Shown here: piece by piece, positions 12,707 through 28,482 of the stretch | Layout: every line of letters begins with the position of its first letter | Position numbering within the stretch: position 1 is the stretch's first letter | Assembly: GCA_905182985.1 (NCBI GenBank) | Contig: CAJJDN010000177.1 | Location: forward strand, 92,662-156,661 | Source: Paramecium sonneborni | Lineage: Eukaryota; Ciliophora; Oligohymenophorea; Peniculida; Parameciidae | DNA: 64,000 bases | Direction: 5' to 3' | Position numbers and translations under genes: made by a program | The notes under the pieces: model-generated | What the model was told of the DNA's origin: nothing | The model's database searches: none | What the model saw: the letters and a program-made list of their open reading frames with translations, nothing else

Positions 12707-14806
12707 TCAATTAAGATCATTATAATCGTCATTAAAATCTGCAACTTCATCATTGTTTTCTTGATCATCAAATATTTATTCTTCTTTGTGTTCTTGATTT
12801 TATTATATATTTTGTTCTTATTCTTATGCTTATTGTTAATCTTAAGATTAAGGTTTATTTTATTACTGACTTTCATCTAATTCTTAAATTTCATTGAGTG
12901 CTTTGTTGGATTATTTAGAATTAACATTTTCTTAAGACCCTGAATGCGCAGCTTTTTTTTTTCCACTTACAAGAATAGCTCTTTTAAAGGATACATCTCC
13001 TGTTTTTGTAACTTAATTAGGAGTAGTATTATTTGATTTTTAACTTGATGATCTATTATCTTATGAATGAGTTGAAGTATTTTCCTGCATATAATTTTTT
13101 CTTTAAGTAAGTAAACTCATTTAATATTTTGTAGGATTATTTGAAACTGCAGATAAATTCTTAACATTTGATTTTTATTTTGTTTGATCAAGAATTTCTT
13201 AAAAAAGAGTTTCTAAATTATTTTTTGATTTAAGGAGTTCGGTATTCTCCATTTCTAGTTATTTATTTCTTTATTTAAATCTAGCTGCATAACCCTAACT
13301 AGTTTTTAATTAAGTTGCTAAAGATTTTTATTATTATTTAAGTAATTCAATTTCTTAATCTTTTTCTAGAATCAAATTTTTTAGAGTTTATAATTCATTA
13401 GATTTAGTTTTTGAATTTTATTATAACAATAATTCTAATTTAGCTTTTAAATCAGAATTATCTTGTAGAATCCTTAATTAAAGTTATTTAGATTTTTGTA
13501 ATTCTTCATCTTTGAATATCATTTATTCTTAAAGTTTTGAACTATTTTAAATAGATTTTTTGAGCTATATATTAAAGTATAAATTTTACTTCAAGGTCTA
13601 ATTATTTGGAATGTTCAAGTGATTTAATGTATTATCTATTGGTTTCTGATAATTTGGATTCTAATTCTTTAATTTTCAGTTCAAGATCAGAGATTTTTTT
13701 AGTCTAATCTTTTAGAGTCTTATTTGCTTAAGTGAGTTGTGTATTAAGAGCAGCATTTTCCCTTTGATTTAAATACAATGAGTAAATACTTTTCAAATTA
13801 TTTGGTAGCTTATTCAAATTATTTTTTGGCTTCATTGAGTATATCATCTTTTTCTATTAACCTGGTTTTAAAAAGCTCTTAATCATGAATAGACTATGTA
13901 AATAGTAAAATACAGAAATACTTTTTCTTTAGTCTTTTCAAGTATTTACATTATTTTAGTCATTTCTTCCTTGTATTATTTTTGGGAATCTTTCAATTCA
14001 TTTTATAATTACAATATTTGATTTGATTGATTATTATTATGATCTTAAGAAACTTAGAGTTTATTAGATAATTCAGCATTGGTAGAGTTTAGTTATTAGA
14101 GTTAAGATTGAAGTGTTTAATTATCATTCAATAAATTGTCTTTTAGATGCTTTAAATTATTGACTTCATCGGTAATAGTATTAAGATTAAGATTTTATTA
14201 AGTTAAAAGGTTTAATTGTTATGATTAAATGGATAATTAATCTTTCAATGATTTTATTTATTAATCTTTTTCTTCATTATCTTTTTGTAATTATGGAATG
14301 ATTTATTCATGTTGAGAAATCTGAGTCTCTTTAAGTTTAAGTGATGTATCCTTTTCTTAGAGTAGATGCTCATAATGACTAGTTAATTATTGTAACTGAG
14401 ATTCAGAATTATTGTTTTATGTAGTATTAGCAATAAGTTATTAATTGAGATCCTTAACTTCATTAAGTTGAGCTTCAACCTCATTCAATTTTCGTTATAA
14501 TGTTTGGATTTGATTCTAGAATATAATTTTAGAGATACATTGAAATCCCTTTCTTTGGACCTCCATTCAACAACATCACTTTGATTCTTTTCTATTAGTT
14601 TAAGGTTTTATGACTCAAGCATTCTGACTTTTTCTTCAAGTTCAACTACCTGAAATAAGGATTGAATTTGATACCTGAGTATTGTTTGAGATGGATCGTT
14701 ACAACTCTTCCACTTTATCAGTTAGAGATATAATTTATCTATGCCTATTTTGAATATCTTCTTCAAGAGATTTAATTTTAGTTTGTAATTCTTATTCTTT
14801 AGACAT
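12707..14806 (-). CDS. Long coiled-coil protein
   Basis: Starts at ATG 14806 (MSKEQELQTKIKSLEEDI) and ends at TGA 12707-12709. Introns seen include a 25-nt one after codon ~56, a 23-nt one (GTATCTC...TCTAG) and a 28-nt one; others must exist in the second half, where I did not fix every boundary. The protein is almost continuous coiled coil (Leu/Asn/Gln/Lys heptads) for most of ~650 residues. It ends in a Gln/Glu/Asp-rich acidic tail (NDEVADFNDDYNDLN). Such proteins in ciliates are usually cytoskeletal, basal-body or vesicle-tether components, but nothing here assigns one. The 5' half is present again at 15275-15952. Confidence 0.7.
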
Positions 14807-15273
14807 ATTGAAATTAATAATATATATTTTTATATTTTATTAATCAGAAGAGTATTAATCAAAACAATAGTAGGTAATAGTTTCCATAAATGCTTATGTT
14901 TAATAATAAATTCAATGTAATAGAGAATACAATTTCTAGATGATTGTATTATAATAGTAAGAGCAGATTATTTGTTGGTTAGATATAATCATCAATAAAG
15001 TCATGCAGCTTATGATTATTCTGAATCAAATGAAGCATTCAGCTATACATTTATAAAGCAATACTATATATCTGAAATATTCATTCTTAGTCATTGTCGT
15101 CATTATATCTAATAATTTTTGTTATATGGGAACTAAGTTTGATGATACATATTATAATAATGCAGATGGATGTATGCGAGAAATTAGATTAAAAAGCAAT
15201 ATAAAATATAGAATTTCATGATTTAGATAAATCTAATAATTATATAAAGTATATGAGAATAATATCTATTGTA
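14129..15273. repeat. Assembly duplication, copy 1 (IES-free)
   Basis: This 1,145-bp stretch recurs at 15275-16483, read as identical apart from a 64-bp insertion in the second copy. The two meet at a single ambiguous base (n) at 15274. It contains the 5' half of the coiled-coil gene and the first part of the next + strand gene, so each copy truncates or duplicates a gene. The single n at an exact junction points to two overlapping contigs joined without merging rather than to a true tandem duplication. Confidence 0.9.
14915..15273 (+). pseudogene. Truncated copy of the gene at 16125 (assembly copy)
   Basis: Same start region as the gene at 16125, without the upstream IES, cut off at the ambiguous base 15274 before its last exon(s). 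Only the right-hand copy is complete. Confidence 0.7.
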
Positions 15274-15274
15274 N

Positions 15275-15952
15275 CAATAAATTGTCTTTTAGATGCTTTA
15301 AATTATTGACTTCATCGGTAATAGTATTAAGATTAAGATTTTATTAAGTTAAAAGGTTTAATTGTTATGATTAAATGGATAATTAATCTTTCAATGATTT
15401 TATTTATTAATCTTTTTCTTCATTATCTTTTTGTAATTATGGAATGATTTATTCATGTTGAGAAATCTGAGTCTCTTTAAGTTTAAGTGATGTATCCTTT
15501 TCTTAGAGTAGATGCTCATAATGACTAGTTAATTATTGTAACTGAGATTCAGAATTATTGTTTTATGTAGTATTAGCAATAAGTTATTAATTGAGATCCT
15601 TAACTTCATTAAGTTGAGCTTCAACCTCATTCAATTTTCGTTATAATGTTTGGATTTGATTCTAGAATATAATTTTAGAGATACATTGAAATCCCTTTCT
15701 TTGGACCTCCATTCAACAACATCACTTTGATTCTTTTCTATTAGTTTAAGGTTTTATGACTCAAGCATTCTGACTTTTTCTTCAAGTTCAACTACCTGAA
15801 ATAAGGATTGAATTTGATACCTGAGTATTGTTTGAGATGGATCGTTACAACTCTTCCACTTTATCAGTTAGAGATATAATTTATCTATGCCTATTTTGAA
15901 TATCTTCTTCAAGAGATTTAATTTTAGTTTGTAATTCTTATTCTTTAGACAT
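15275..15952 (-). pseudogene. Duplicate 5' fragment of the coiled-coil gene (assembly copy)
   Basis: Repeats the ATG (15952) and about the first 190 codons of the gene at 12707-14806, then stops at the ambiguous base 15274. It has no 3' end of its own. Treat as an artefact of the duplicated contig end, not as a second gene. Confidence 0.8.
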
Positions 15953-16020
15953 ATTGAAATTAATAATATATATTTTTATATTTTATTAATCAGAAGAGTA
16001 TTAATCAAAACAATAGTAGG

Positions 16021-16084
16021 TATAGTAATTAAAAAAATAAATAATTTAATAGAATAATAGTAGAATAAGAATAATTAGTAAGTG
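16021..16084. mobile_element. Unexcised internal eliminated sequence (IES), 64 bp
   Basis: The segment runs from TA at 16021 to the base before the TA at 16085-16086. It is missing from the otherwise matching copy 1, where a single TA (14875-14876) remains, exactly as precise Paramecium IES excision predicts. The left end TATAGTAA fits the terminal consensus TAYAGYNR completely. The right end read inward is TACACTTA, fitting at all but one informative position. Its length falls in one of the ~10-bp-spaced Paramecium IES size classes. It lies in the intergenic space between divergent genes (starts 15952 - and 16125 +). IESs descend from Tc1/mariner-type transposons and are cut by a domesticated PiggyMac transposase. 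Confidence 0.92.
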
Positions 16085-16124
16085 TAATAGTTTCCATAAA
16101 TGCTTATGTTTAATAATAAATTCA

Positions 16125-16625
16125 ATGTAATAGAGAATACAATTTCTAGATGATTGTATTATAATAGTAAGAGCAGATTATTTGTTGGTTAGATATAATC
16201 ATCAATAAAGTCATGCAGCTTATGATTATTCTGAATCAAATGAAGCATTCAGCTATACATTTATAAAGCAATACTATATATCTGAAATATTCATTCTTAG
16301 TCATTGTCGTCATTATATCTAATAATTTTTGTTATATGGGAACTAAGTTTGATGATACATATTATAATAATGCAGATGGATGTATGCGAGAAATTAGATT
16401 AAAAAGCAATATAAAATATAGAATTTCATGATTTAGATAAATCTAATAATTATATAAAGTATATGAGAATAATATCTATTGTACACATCGTATAGCAATT
16501 TTCTTATATGTATTTATAAAATGTTGATATATTTTAGTGTATAGTAATGAGTCAAAATATACACAGGAGGGAAATTACGTTTATTAGATGATAATCATAT
16601 AGTCATAAGAGAGATTCATCAGTGA
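16125..16625 (+). CDS. Hypothetical protein, exon structure uncertain
   Basis: An ORF starting MQQRIQFLDDCIIIVRADYL and including HAAYDYSESNEAFSYTFI runs to a plausible 29-nt intron (GTTTGATG...TGCAG). It then resumes at MDVCEKLDQKAIQNIEFHDL. The clearly protein-like last exon (GGKLRLLDDNHIVIREIHQ, TGA 16623-16625) is in another frame and I could not place the joining intron. An alternative N-terminus from the ATG near 16100 with a 23-nt intron is also possible. Function unknown. Convergent with the SUMO ligase gene. Confidence 0.45.
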
Positions 16626-16684
16626 GTGATTGTTAGAAGATTGAATATAGAAAAACAATTTGATTAAATAAAAAATACATATAC

Positions 16685-18574
16685 TCATTCTATAATAATG
16701 GCTGAGTCATGATTTTGTCCAACCTTAGGTTTTTATAGTTTGTTTTATTCTTCCATTCTTGCTTATTATTATAATTTCATTTGATTGATGTAATAATTGT
16801 TAGCATAGAAATTAGCATAACTGTTACTTCTTAAATGTTAATTTGATGATAACATCATATTATTGATCACATTCTGTAGAGTATTTGAATATTATGATGT
16901 AGAATTAGATTCTTTACTTTTGATAAGTTATAATTTAAAGAAGATATTGTTAGTTTCATTAGATAACATTTCTAAATTTATCATACGATTATTATTCTTA
17001 ATGGCATGATTAGGAAGATTATCAAAAGTAAGTAATTTTTATATTTTTTCATTAACAATTTACCCATTATTATCAAAAGTAATTTCATTAATTTATAAAT
17101 CATACTTTTTAATTGTATTTAATATAGCATTTTGATATGCATCAATTTAAATAGTGAAGAGTTTCTTTTTACATAATGGACATCTCCATTTTCTAGGTTA
17201 CATAGAATACATAGCTGTAATGTAATTTTCTAATCCAAAACATTAAATATGTTAACAGAAAGAGCCTCTTACAGGTGTATTCATTAAATTAAAAGTGATT
17301 GCACATGTTAATTATACAGTTATACTATCTACTGAGATATCATCTGCTTAATGCTTATTCAAATAAAGTGATATGAAATCTTAACATTATTCAATATTCA
17401 TCCAATTTTCACTTTAATTAATAATGTTATCAAGTAATTATTTAGAATTAAATTACTCTATTGAATATACACCAAGGAAATAAAGATGTCCTGATGAGAT
17501 TCGATATTAACTTCTCTAATCTGGAGTAGGAATACATTCTTTAATTTATAGACAGTTTTATGGAAGTACTTCAGTAGTTAGGATATGATCATCTTTTCTT
17601 TTTTTAAGACTATGATTATTAATTAATGGTTTAAAATCTTAGATTTTCTTTTAATTTAAAAACAATTCTCCAATATCAGGCCAAGTAATTTCTTCGCAAT
17701 TAATTTTATTCTCTTATCTTACACATCTAATATTGATAATGGATTGATCACATGAAAAATTAAATGCTTTATGATTTATTTATCCAACTTATTAAAATGG
17801 AGATGGTGGAACTAAAGTTGTAGATATTTTATTGAAATGATCCATATACTTAAGTACACAAGGTGGACACACAAATTCTAGATCCTTATAACATTTATCA
17901 AATGATTCTTTAGATTTCGAAATACATGTGAAATGCAAATAATTTAAGCATAACAAGCATTATACTAAATTTTCTTATTCTGTTGATGGTTTACCTTGAC
18001 ATACACATTAATCACATCTTGCTTCCTTTTCAGAAGGTCCTGAAGATATTCTTCGATATTTGTGTTTATTTGAATTAGGAATACAAATTTCATCTTCTAT
18101 AGTCTATGATGGTTATGTAGTTTATTATGTATTAATTGGTTATTACTATTACGACGAAGGTATATGAGTTTATTAAGAGGGTTATTATTATTGAGGATCT
18201 TCCTATTATGCATCTATATTATTATTAATCAATTCTTCATCATCTTCTATTTACATGGGTTCAGGTTCTATTTGAGGTTTCTTTTCTTAAGTAATGATCT
18301 TCTAAATCAAACCACTTTGTGTTTAGAAGTAACAATGTATATCATCATTAATTTCATCCACTATTTATTAGTATTTAACACAATCACAACGTAACATACT
18401 AAGGGAATACAATTCTAAAAATGAGTTTATTAATGGTGGTTGTTTGTAATACTATTAAATTTATTGAGTCTATAAGTCAGACAGATGATGTTTAGATGAG
18501 ATCTTATGTATCACATCCAAGATGTATGTGTTTGTGTTTACCTCGAGTTATTTCAGGAGAGTGCAATTTTTCAT
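16685..18574 (-). CDS. PIAS/Siz-type SUMO E3 ligase (PHD + SP-RING)
   Basis: A single 630-codon ORF with no intron, ATG 18574 to TGA 16685-16687. From about residue 190 there is a PHD-type zinc finger (RCDQCVCQG..., VQCLLCLNYLHFTC, FVCPPC). From about residue 420 an SP-RING/MIZ finger follows: LTCAITFNLMNTPVRGSFCQ, HIQCFGLENY, KWRCPLCKKKL. PHD plus SP-RING is the plant Siz1 arrangement; the SP-RING recruits SUMO-charged Ubc9. The middle contains a low-complexity Gln/Pro region (about residues 130-165) and a segment where a PINIT domain would lie, not recognisable by eye. The next in-frame ATG is at 18397, so the true N-terminus may be ~60 residues shorter. Confidence 0.88.
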
Positions 18575-18964
18575 TTTAATAAATGTCCATTCTAGAATGA
18601 AGCGCGCTATGTTTTGCTTTATTAAAAAAAGAATGAATTAATTGGTAAAGTGGGGATTCTATACTCCCCACTAAAAAGATTATTTAAATAACCTATAGTG
18701 CAATTAAAATTTAGAATCTTTTTTACACATAATCAATTTCATTAACATTCAATCATGTTAGAATATACATATAGACATTTTTATTTATTACCATATCATC
18801 TATATTAAATACTTATTTTACAAATGATATACAACATTCCCACTTCAAGACCCCTTTAGAACAATCAATAACTATAAAGATCAATTATTATCTTGATGAA
18901 GATTATATACTACAATTACTAATCTAATTATATTAATTATAATTGAAAACAATTAGAATACAAT
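18575..18964. other. Intergenic between divergent genes
   Basis: About 390 bp separating the SUMO ligase start (-) and the kinase start (+). Contains the inverted repeat TGGGGA...TCCCCA around 18652-18667 (a short GC-rich hairpin in AT-rich DNA). A 70-codon ORF from 18755 lacks any recognisable feature. Presumably holds both promoters. Confidence 0.5.
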
Positions 18965-23037
<4,073 letters not shown>

Positions 23038-23333
23038 ATTAATATGATTAGAATCTAGGAGATATAGATTATACAGAGGAAGATTTAAATTTAAATAGAA
23101 TAAATGGATGGACATTCATAAGAAAGAATTGATATATATCTATATATATTTTGAATTTAATTAATTAAATACAATAATTAAATAGGTTTAACTTATAGAA
23201 GTTGACTATTTTTATTTTAGAATTATTCATTGATAATTCTTGTATTTATAGTTAAATAATAAATAAATAGAGAAAAGATGATGATTTTTATAAATATCTG
23301 ATTTAGTAGAAAAATCATGATGAAAATTATAAA

Positions 23334-23786
23334 TCACTAAACTCTAGAGATTGGCCTACTAATTGTATATTACCCTGGTCCAGGAGATTAAGAAATGCTT
23401 ATACTTCCTATTCTAGCTCTAGTAAATGAGATTCCTCTTTTACGTAATGTAGAACCTAATTCATAAGTACCTGGTCCTGGATTATTATGTGAAACAGATT
23501 TAGGTCTAGAATTCATATAATCTAAAAATTCCTTGTTCACTTTATAATGTTGTTTTGTTGGACTTTTCTACACTTTAATTTCAAATATATTATAATTTCC
23601 AGGTCCTGGAGTTTGAGAGTTACGATTAAACATAATTCGTTAACCTTTAGGGAAAGTAGGTCCCCGAGATTTTTACATTTGAAAGACCTCATTAATCATT
23701 ATGTTCTCACAGTAGAACTTCTATTTAGGGAATCTATCTGCTTTTCCAAATGTTTAATGTATATTTTTTGTTTTAGACTCTTTCAT
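23334..23786 (-). CDS. STPGR (PGPG-repeat) protein, short form
   Basis: Intronless ORF of 150 residues, ATG 23786. The N-terminus carries TFGKADRFP, and there are three STPGR/shippo motifs: TPGPGNYN, NPGPGTYEL and SPGPGQYTI. Proteins with such sperm-tail PG-rich repeats (ODF3/CIMAP, STPG) bind ciliary microtubules, some as inner-junction or microtubule-inner proteins. A longer relative lies at 27039-28448, the two flanking the F-box gene. Assignment to cilia comes from the family, not from this sequence. Confidence 0.85.
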
Positions 23787-24041
23787 TTAATTTATTAAAA
23801 TGCAACTATATATTTATTCGTTCTTTACTATTGTATCTACTTAAATCACTATTCTATTAAAAGTTCATTTCTATCAAGTTGAATGCCTTGTACAATTGTT
23901 ATCATATTTAATTTACCCTTTCATATTTGAATTTTCTTAAATAATCTGTTGAGTGTTAAATAAGAAATCATTATAAAAATATATCTAAAACTAATAGTTT
24001 ATCATATGGTAATACCAACATAAATATATACAATATTTAAA

Positions 24042-24866
24042 ATGACATCTTGTAAATTTGAAAATCACATAACAGATAAATTTTAACATCATACTACTGA
24101 AACTTTATTAAGAGACACTCTTCATTTTCTAAGTATGAGTAAATTTTATGAGTTTTAACTCTGTTATAATCCATTAATCTCAACCTTAATTAAGTTATCC
24201 ATATTATTTTTTATTAGGGCTTTTTTTGAGATCATATCTCTTATTCTCTTATTCAATTCCACTTTGTAGTAATTAGGTACCATATTTAGATTTAGAAAAT
24301 GGTCTGGCTATCAATTTAAGTGGAGATTTATCATCATATCTTACAGAATAGTTATGTAGGGTGTATTTTGATATTTTACTTTTTTTGTTTTTTTACTAAA
24401 CCTGATATCACTAGAATAGTAAACTACCTAAAAAAATATTACAATTTAAATACAATAGTTATAATAGACTTAAAGACAATTTATGATAATTGATACGAAT
24501 GAGATTTTCTTTATGATTCTTATTTCTTTATAAGAGATTTTTTTTAAATTATATATTTACCTTGAAGATCATGAGGTTGAAAAAGTATTAAATTGTTTGT
24601 ACATACAGTAATAGAGATGCAGCTATTATCATGAATTTTTTCAATTTTTACCAAACATTTCATTTTCATTCAGAATTAAAATTTCTCTAAATAATTGTAC
24701 AATAGAATTTATTATATAATTTTAAAGACATCTTGAGAAACACAATAATAATGATAAGGAATTCATTATTTATAATGTTGTTACTGAATTATAGTAGAAA
24801 AACTCTTGTAAATTGGATATATAAATATAAAGAGATTATGTTATATATATATTTAATAATTAATGA
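24042..24866 (+). CDS. Hypothetical protein, several unresolved introns
   Basis: At least three protein-like segments on the + strand between the STPGR and F-box genes. These are an N-terminus MTSCKFENHITDKFQHHTTE, a middle exon (YLDLENGLAINLSGDLSSYL) and a C-terminal exon (RHLEKHNNNDKEFIIYNVV, TGA 24864-24866). They lie in different frames, and more than one intron combination would join them; the bounds given are the outer limits. Not recognised. Convergent with the F-box gene, 34 bp between stops. Confidence 0.4.
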
Positions 24867-24900
24867 TTTTAACCAAAAAAATGATATTTTAAAAAATTAA

Positions 24901-26872
24901 TCAGATTATGTATTAAACATTTTATTATGGCAAAACCAATCTGATATCATGTCCTTAAGTTTTTTTTAATATACAGTTTAAAAATATTTTGCCTACTTCA
25001 TTTCCTCCATCACTCACATTTAAAGTCAAAGTGTCTAATCTTATAGCTTTATCTCGAAATGACTAAAATATTAATATTTCTCTTTAACTGACATTCAAAT
25101 GTGAATAACCATTACAGGAAAGTGTGAGTTTCTATAAACTATTACAGATAGAATTATGTCTAAGAAATCAAATAAAATAAATTACTCTAAAATCTAATCT
25201 ATCAAAAAGATAATATTCTAAACATTTATTTTCAAACACAAAACCTAGATATTTGGAATCAAATACAGAAAATCTGATACTACTTTTATTGAAAAATTTT
25301 GAGCAGTAAATTTAACTGATGCAGATTACATGTTTAATAAACAAACATTCCTAAATATTTTATTTAATCTAAATACCTTACTCTTGCTTATTTAAATACA
25401 TCATTTGTTAAACCTTGATTATTCATAAGTTCCCCAATATTTAAATGTCTCAAAGTTCCAAAATTTTTATTAAGAAGATCTATCAACACAATATTATTTA
25501 TTTTATTATCCTAACTTTTAATAATAATAAATTTACTGATATACTTAATTATTCCAAAGTGTTATTCTTAGTTAATAATCTAAAAGCCTTTTTACTAAAC
25601 CCTAACACTCCTCTGATATCTAGTTGTGTTAAATTTCTTTATCTTAATAAAAATGGCAACAGAGAACTATTAGTTAATTTTCTACATCCTCTTATCTTTA
25701 ATTAAGTATAATTTTGTAATTATCCTATAGATTAGTAATATTCAATTTAAACCTAATATATTGAGACATTCATCATCAATAGATGTAAAATCCAAATTCA
25801 ACATTGTTATATTTGGAAGTAGTGAAAACAATGATGCAAAATGAGATTAATGATACTTCAAGCTTGCCAATCCAAGAGATGTTAAATTAAGTGAGGCTAA
25901 TTCATCTAATTCAAAATTCTATATTTCAAATGAGATATTGTATCTATTATAACATGATTGATTATTTTACATATTCAATGAAAACACTTTTAAATTATTA
26001 AAATATTTCAAAAAGGCAGTCATCTTATCACCTTCAATTATCGTATGAATATTTAAATGTTAACACAATTTAATTGATTAAACTTAATCTCCAAACAAAT
26101 TAGTTAACTTAGTAAGATTAATCAATAGATTCATCTATTAAGGTTAATCAAATTATTTCAAACTAATTTTTTTGATTGTTGTGTTTATTTAGAAATTATT
26201 CTACAATATAAAACCTCTTTCCAATTAATTTGTATCTGTTAATTGATCAAATGTTATTTTTTCAATTGTTGGTTGTCTTTGAGACTATTCATCTTTATAA
26301 AATAATGCATAAAAGAGATAATTTTAGATAGAATCATTTGTAATCTTACTCATACTTGTTGTATCAAATTGAAATGTTTTAAGATTCTTCATTTTAACAT
26401 AAAAGTGATTATGTAATAATTTTGCATCTATTCTAAAGTAATTATATAATTAAATTTACTTCTACTACGTTTAAATGATATTAGGACCTGTGGCAATCAA
26501 TTTCAAAGCACATAATTGTGAATTATATTTGGAAATATATGAATAGAACTTTTCCTAAATAATTAAGTCATAATTAATTTGGATCTTCATTTTTTTAATT
26601 GATTTAGGAATCTATTATAAAATAGGTTTTATTTCATGAAGATTTGTAGTAGTTATGATAAAATATATTTTTTCTAATTTTAACCACTTATCTAAGTTTA
26701 AGGATTTGTTTGAATCAAAAATAGATATGCTTATTTATTATTTTGTCTTAAGAATAATATTTGGAATATAAGTGGCAAAAAACTTATCAATCCATTATAT
26801 TCTTTTTAATTCTTAAAATGTTAAACTAGTTAAAATCAATTCTAATATATGTAATGGAATTTCTAATAACAT
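24901..26872 (-). CDS. F-box/leucine-rich-repeat-like protein
   Basis: ATG 26872, TGA 24901-24903. At least four short introns were seen (about 27, 28 and 26 nt, plus one near 25575 whose ends I could not fix). The first ~45 residues (LEIPLHILELILTSLTFQEL, then KRIQWIDKFFATY) look like an F-box. The body has irregular leucine-rich repeats (for example LASLNLTSLGLASLKY, NLTQLDIRGVLGF, LQKLTLSCNGYSHLNV, IRLDTLTLNVSD). F-box/LRR proteins recruit substrates to SCF ubiquitin ligases; the repeats here are degenerate, so a non-SCF LRR protein is the alternative. Confidence 0.6.
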
Positions 26873-27038
26873 GAGAAAGGTATACAATAAAAATTTAATA
26901 AATAATATGAATTAAAAAAATGATGTGATAGTAATATATTAGTTTAAATGAAATAATTATGAGAAATGATAAAAGAAAAAAGGAGTTGTTGAATAATATT
27001 GTAAATATAGAAAATAAGTGTATTTATTGTATAAAAGA

Positions 27039-28448
27039 TCATGGTATTTTCTTCATAGCATATTTAGGTAAGGATCCAAATTCATTTGTTTAATCATATC
27101 CACCAGGTCCAGGAGTTTCATTTTTAGGATTTAAAGGTGGTCTTTTACTGGTACCAAATCCCCAAGATGGTCCTACTAATTTATCTTTAGGTTTATATTG
27201 TCCAGGTCCTGGTACTTCTAAAGTAGTATTAAGTTCTTGTCTTCTAGATGTACCAATTCTAAAAAAATAGTATATAAAAAACATTACTTAGCAGATTAAG
27301 GTCTTTACATAATAGGACGTTCATATTAACCTGGTCCAGGTACTTAATCTTTTTAAGCTTATACAGGATCATATTTGTGACCTAAGATTTTAACTTATGG
27401 ACCTTCAACTATTTTAGAAGGTATAAAATAAGTTCCAGGTCCTGGTACTCCTTTAATATCATTAAGAGGTCTTCTAGTAGCTGATCCTACTCTAATCATA
27501 GCTGATTAAGGACGTATAGTATCAATTTAAGGTTCATATTCACCTGGTCCTGGATTTGGATTAGCAAATTGGAATCCTCTCATAGATTTACCTATTTTGC
27601 ATGAAGGAGGTCTTTTAATAGGTTATGGATCATAAGTTCCAGGTCCAGGTACTACAAGTTATTATGTAATTTATTCTTTTCTAGATACTAAAGAAAAACC
27701 CTTAGGTTAGATAGTCTCAAATTATGATTAATAATTGTATTGTCCAGCTATTTCAATATATAAATTATATTTACGTCCTGGCACTTTTCCAAGTTCATTA
27801 TCATAAAGACCTCTTCTTTAAGCATTACCAAAACGAAACTTTGGAGCAGATTCAGCTCTATCTTATTTATATGCTGTATAAATAATAAAATCTTAATAAT
27901 ACTTCCAGGACCAGGAACTTTTTCTGAATGTGGATCATCTCTTTTAGATCTTGGAAATCTAATAAATATTTTAAAAGATTTTATTACCTCATAGTAGGAG
28001 CATCTAATTACATACTTAATTAATATTCTCCAGGACCAGGTTATAAATCATCAGGCTGACTACCATACTTACCTCCAAAACTATATTAAGGAGCTTATTT
28101 AGTAGGTTTTACATTATAAGCTCCTGGTCCAGGTTAAAATGATGTAACAGATTGCTATTTTTTACCAGCAAAAGAAAATTTAGGTCCTTTTAGTAGGTTC
28201 TATATTATATTCTATGCTATACATCAGATGAAGCATATGCTCCTGGACCTGGAGTAAAACTTGATTAAAATGTTTATCTTTATGCTTATGGAATCCTAAT
28301 TTAATAGAGAGATCTATCTATACTTAAAACTAGGAGGTGTGTATTTCTATTTCTTATCTCCAGAATATTAACCAGGTCCTGGAGTTTCAGGTCCTTATTA
28401 AACTTCATTAGATCTTTTGCCATTTCCAACTGAATATGCTGAAACCAT
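27039..28448 (-). CDS. STPGR (PGPG-repeat) protein, long form
   Basis: ATG 28448 (MVSAYSVGNGKRSNEV), TGA 27039-27041, with several ~23-28-nt introns. About eleven PGPG(x)Y-type motifs are spaced 30-40 residues apart (TPGPGQYSG, TPGPGAYASS, QPGPGAYNVKP, QPGPGEYQLS, VPGPGQYKPK, TPGPGGYD), which is the STPGR/shippo signature; one repeat is degenerate. Expected to be an extended protein lining axonemal microtubules. It is 34 bp downstream of the USP gene and on the same strand. Confidence 0.85.
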
Positions 28449-28482
28449 TATATATAATTAATATATATATATTCAAATATGC

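Larger units (their letters stand above)
15275..16483. repeat. Assembly duplication, copy 2 (IES-containing)
   Basis: Second copy of 14129-15273, 1,209 bp long. It is 64 bp longer because of the insertion at 16021-16084. Beyond 16483 the sequence is unique and completes the + strand gene that copy 1 cuts off, so the true chromosome probably reads from the left of copy 1 straight into the right of copy 2. Confidence 0.9.
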
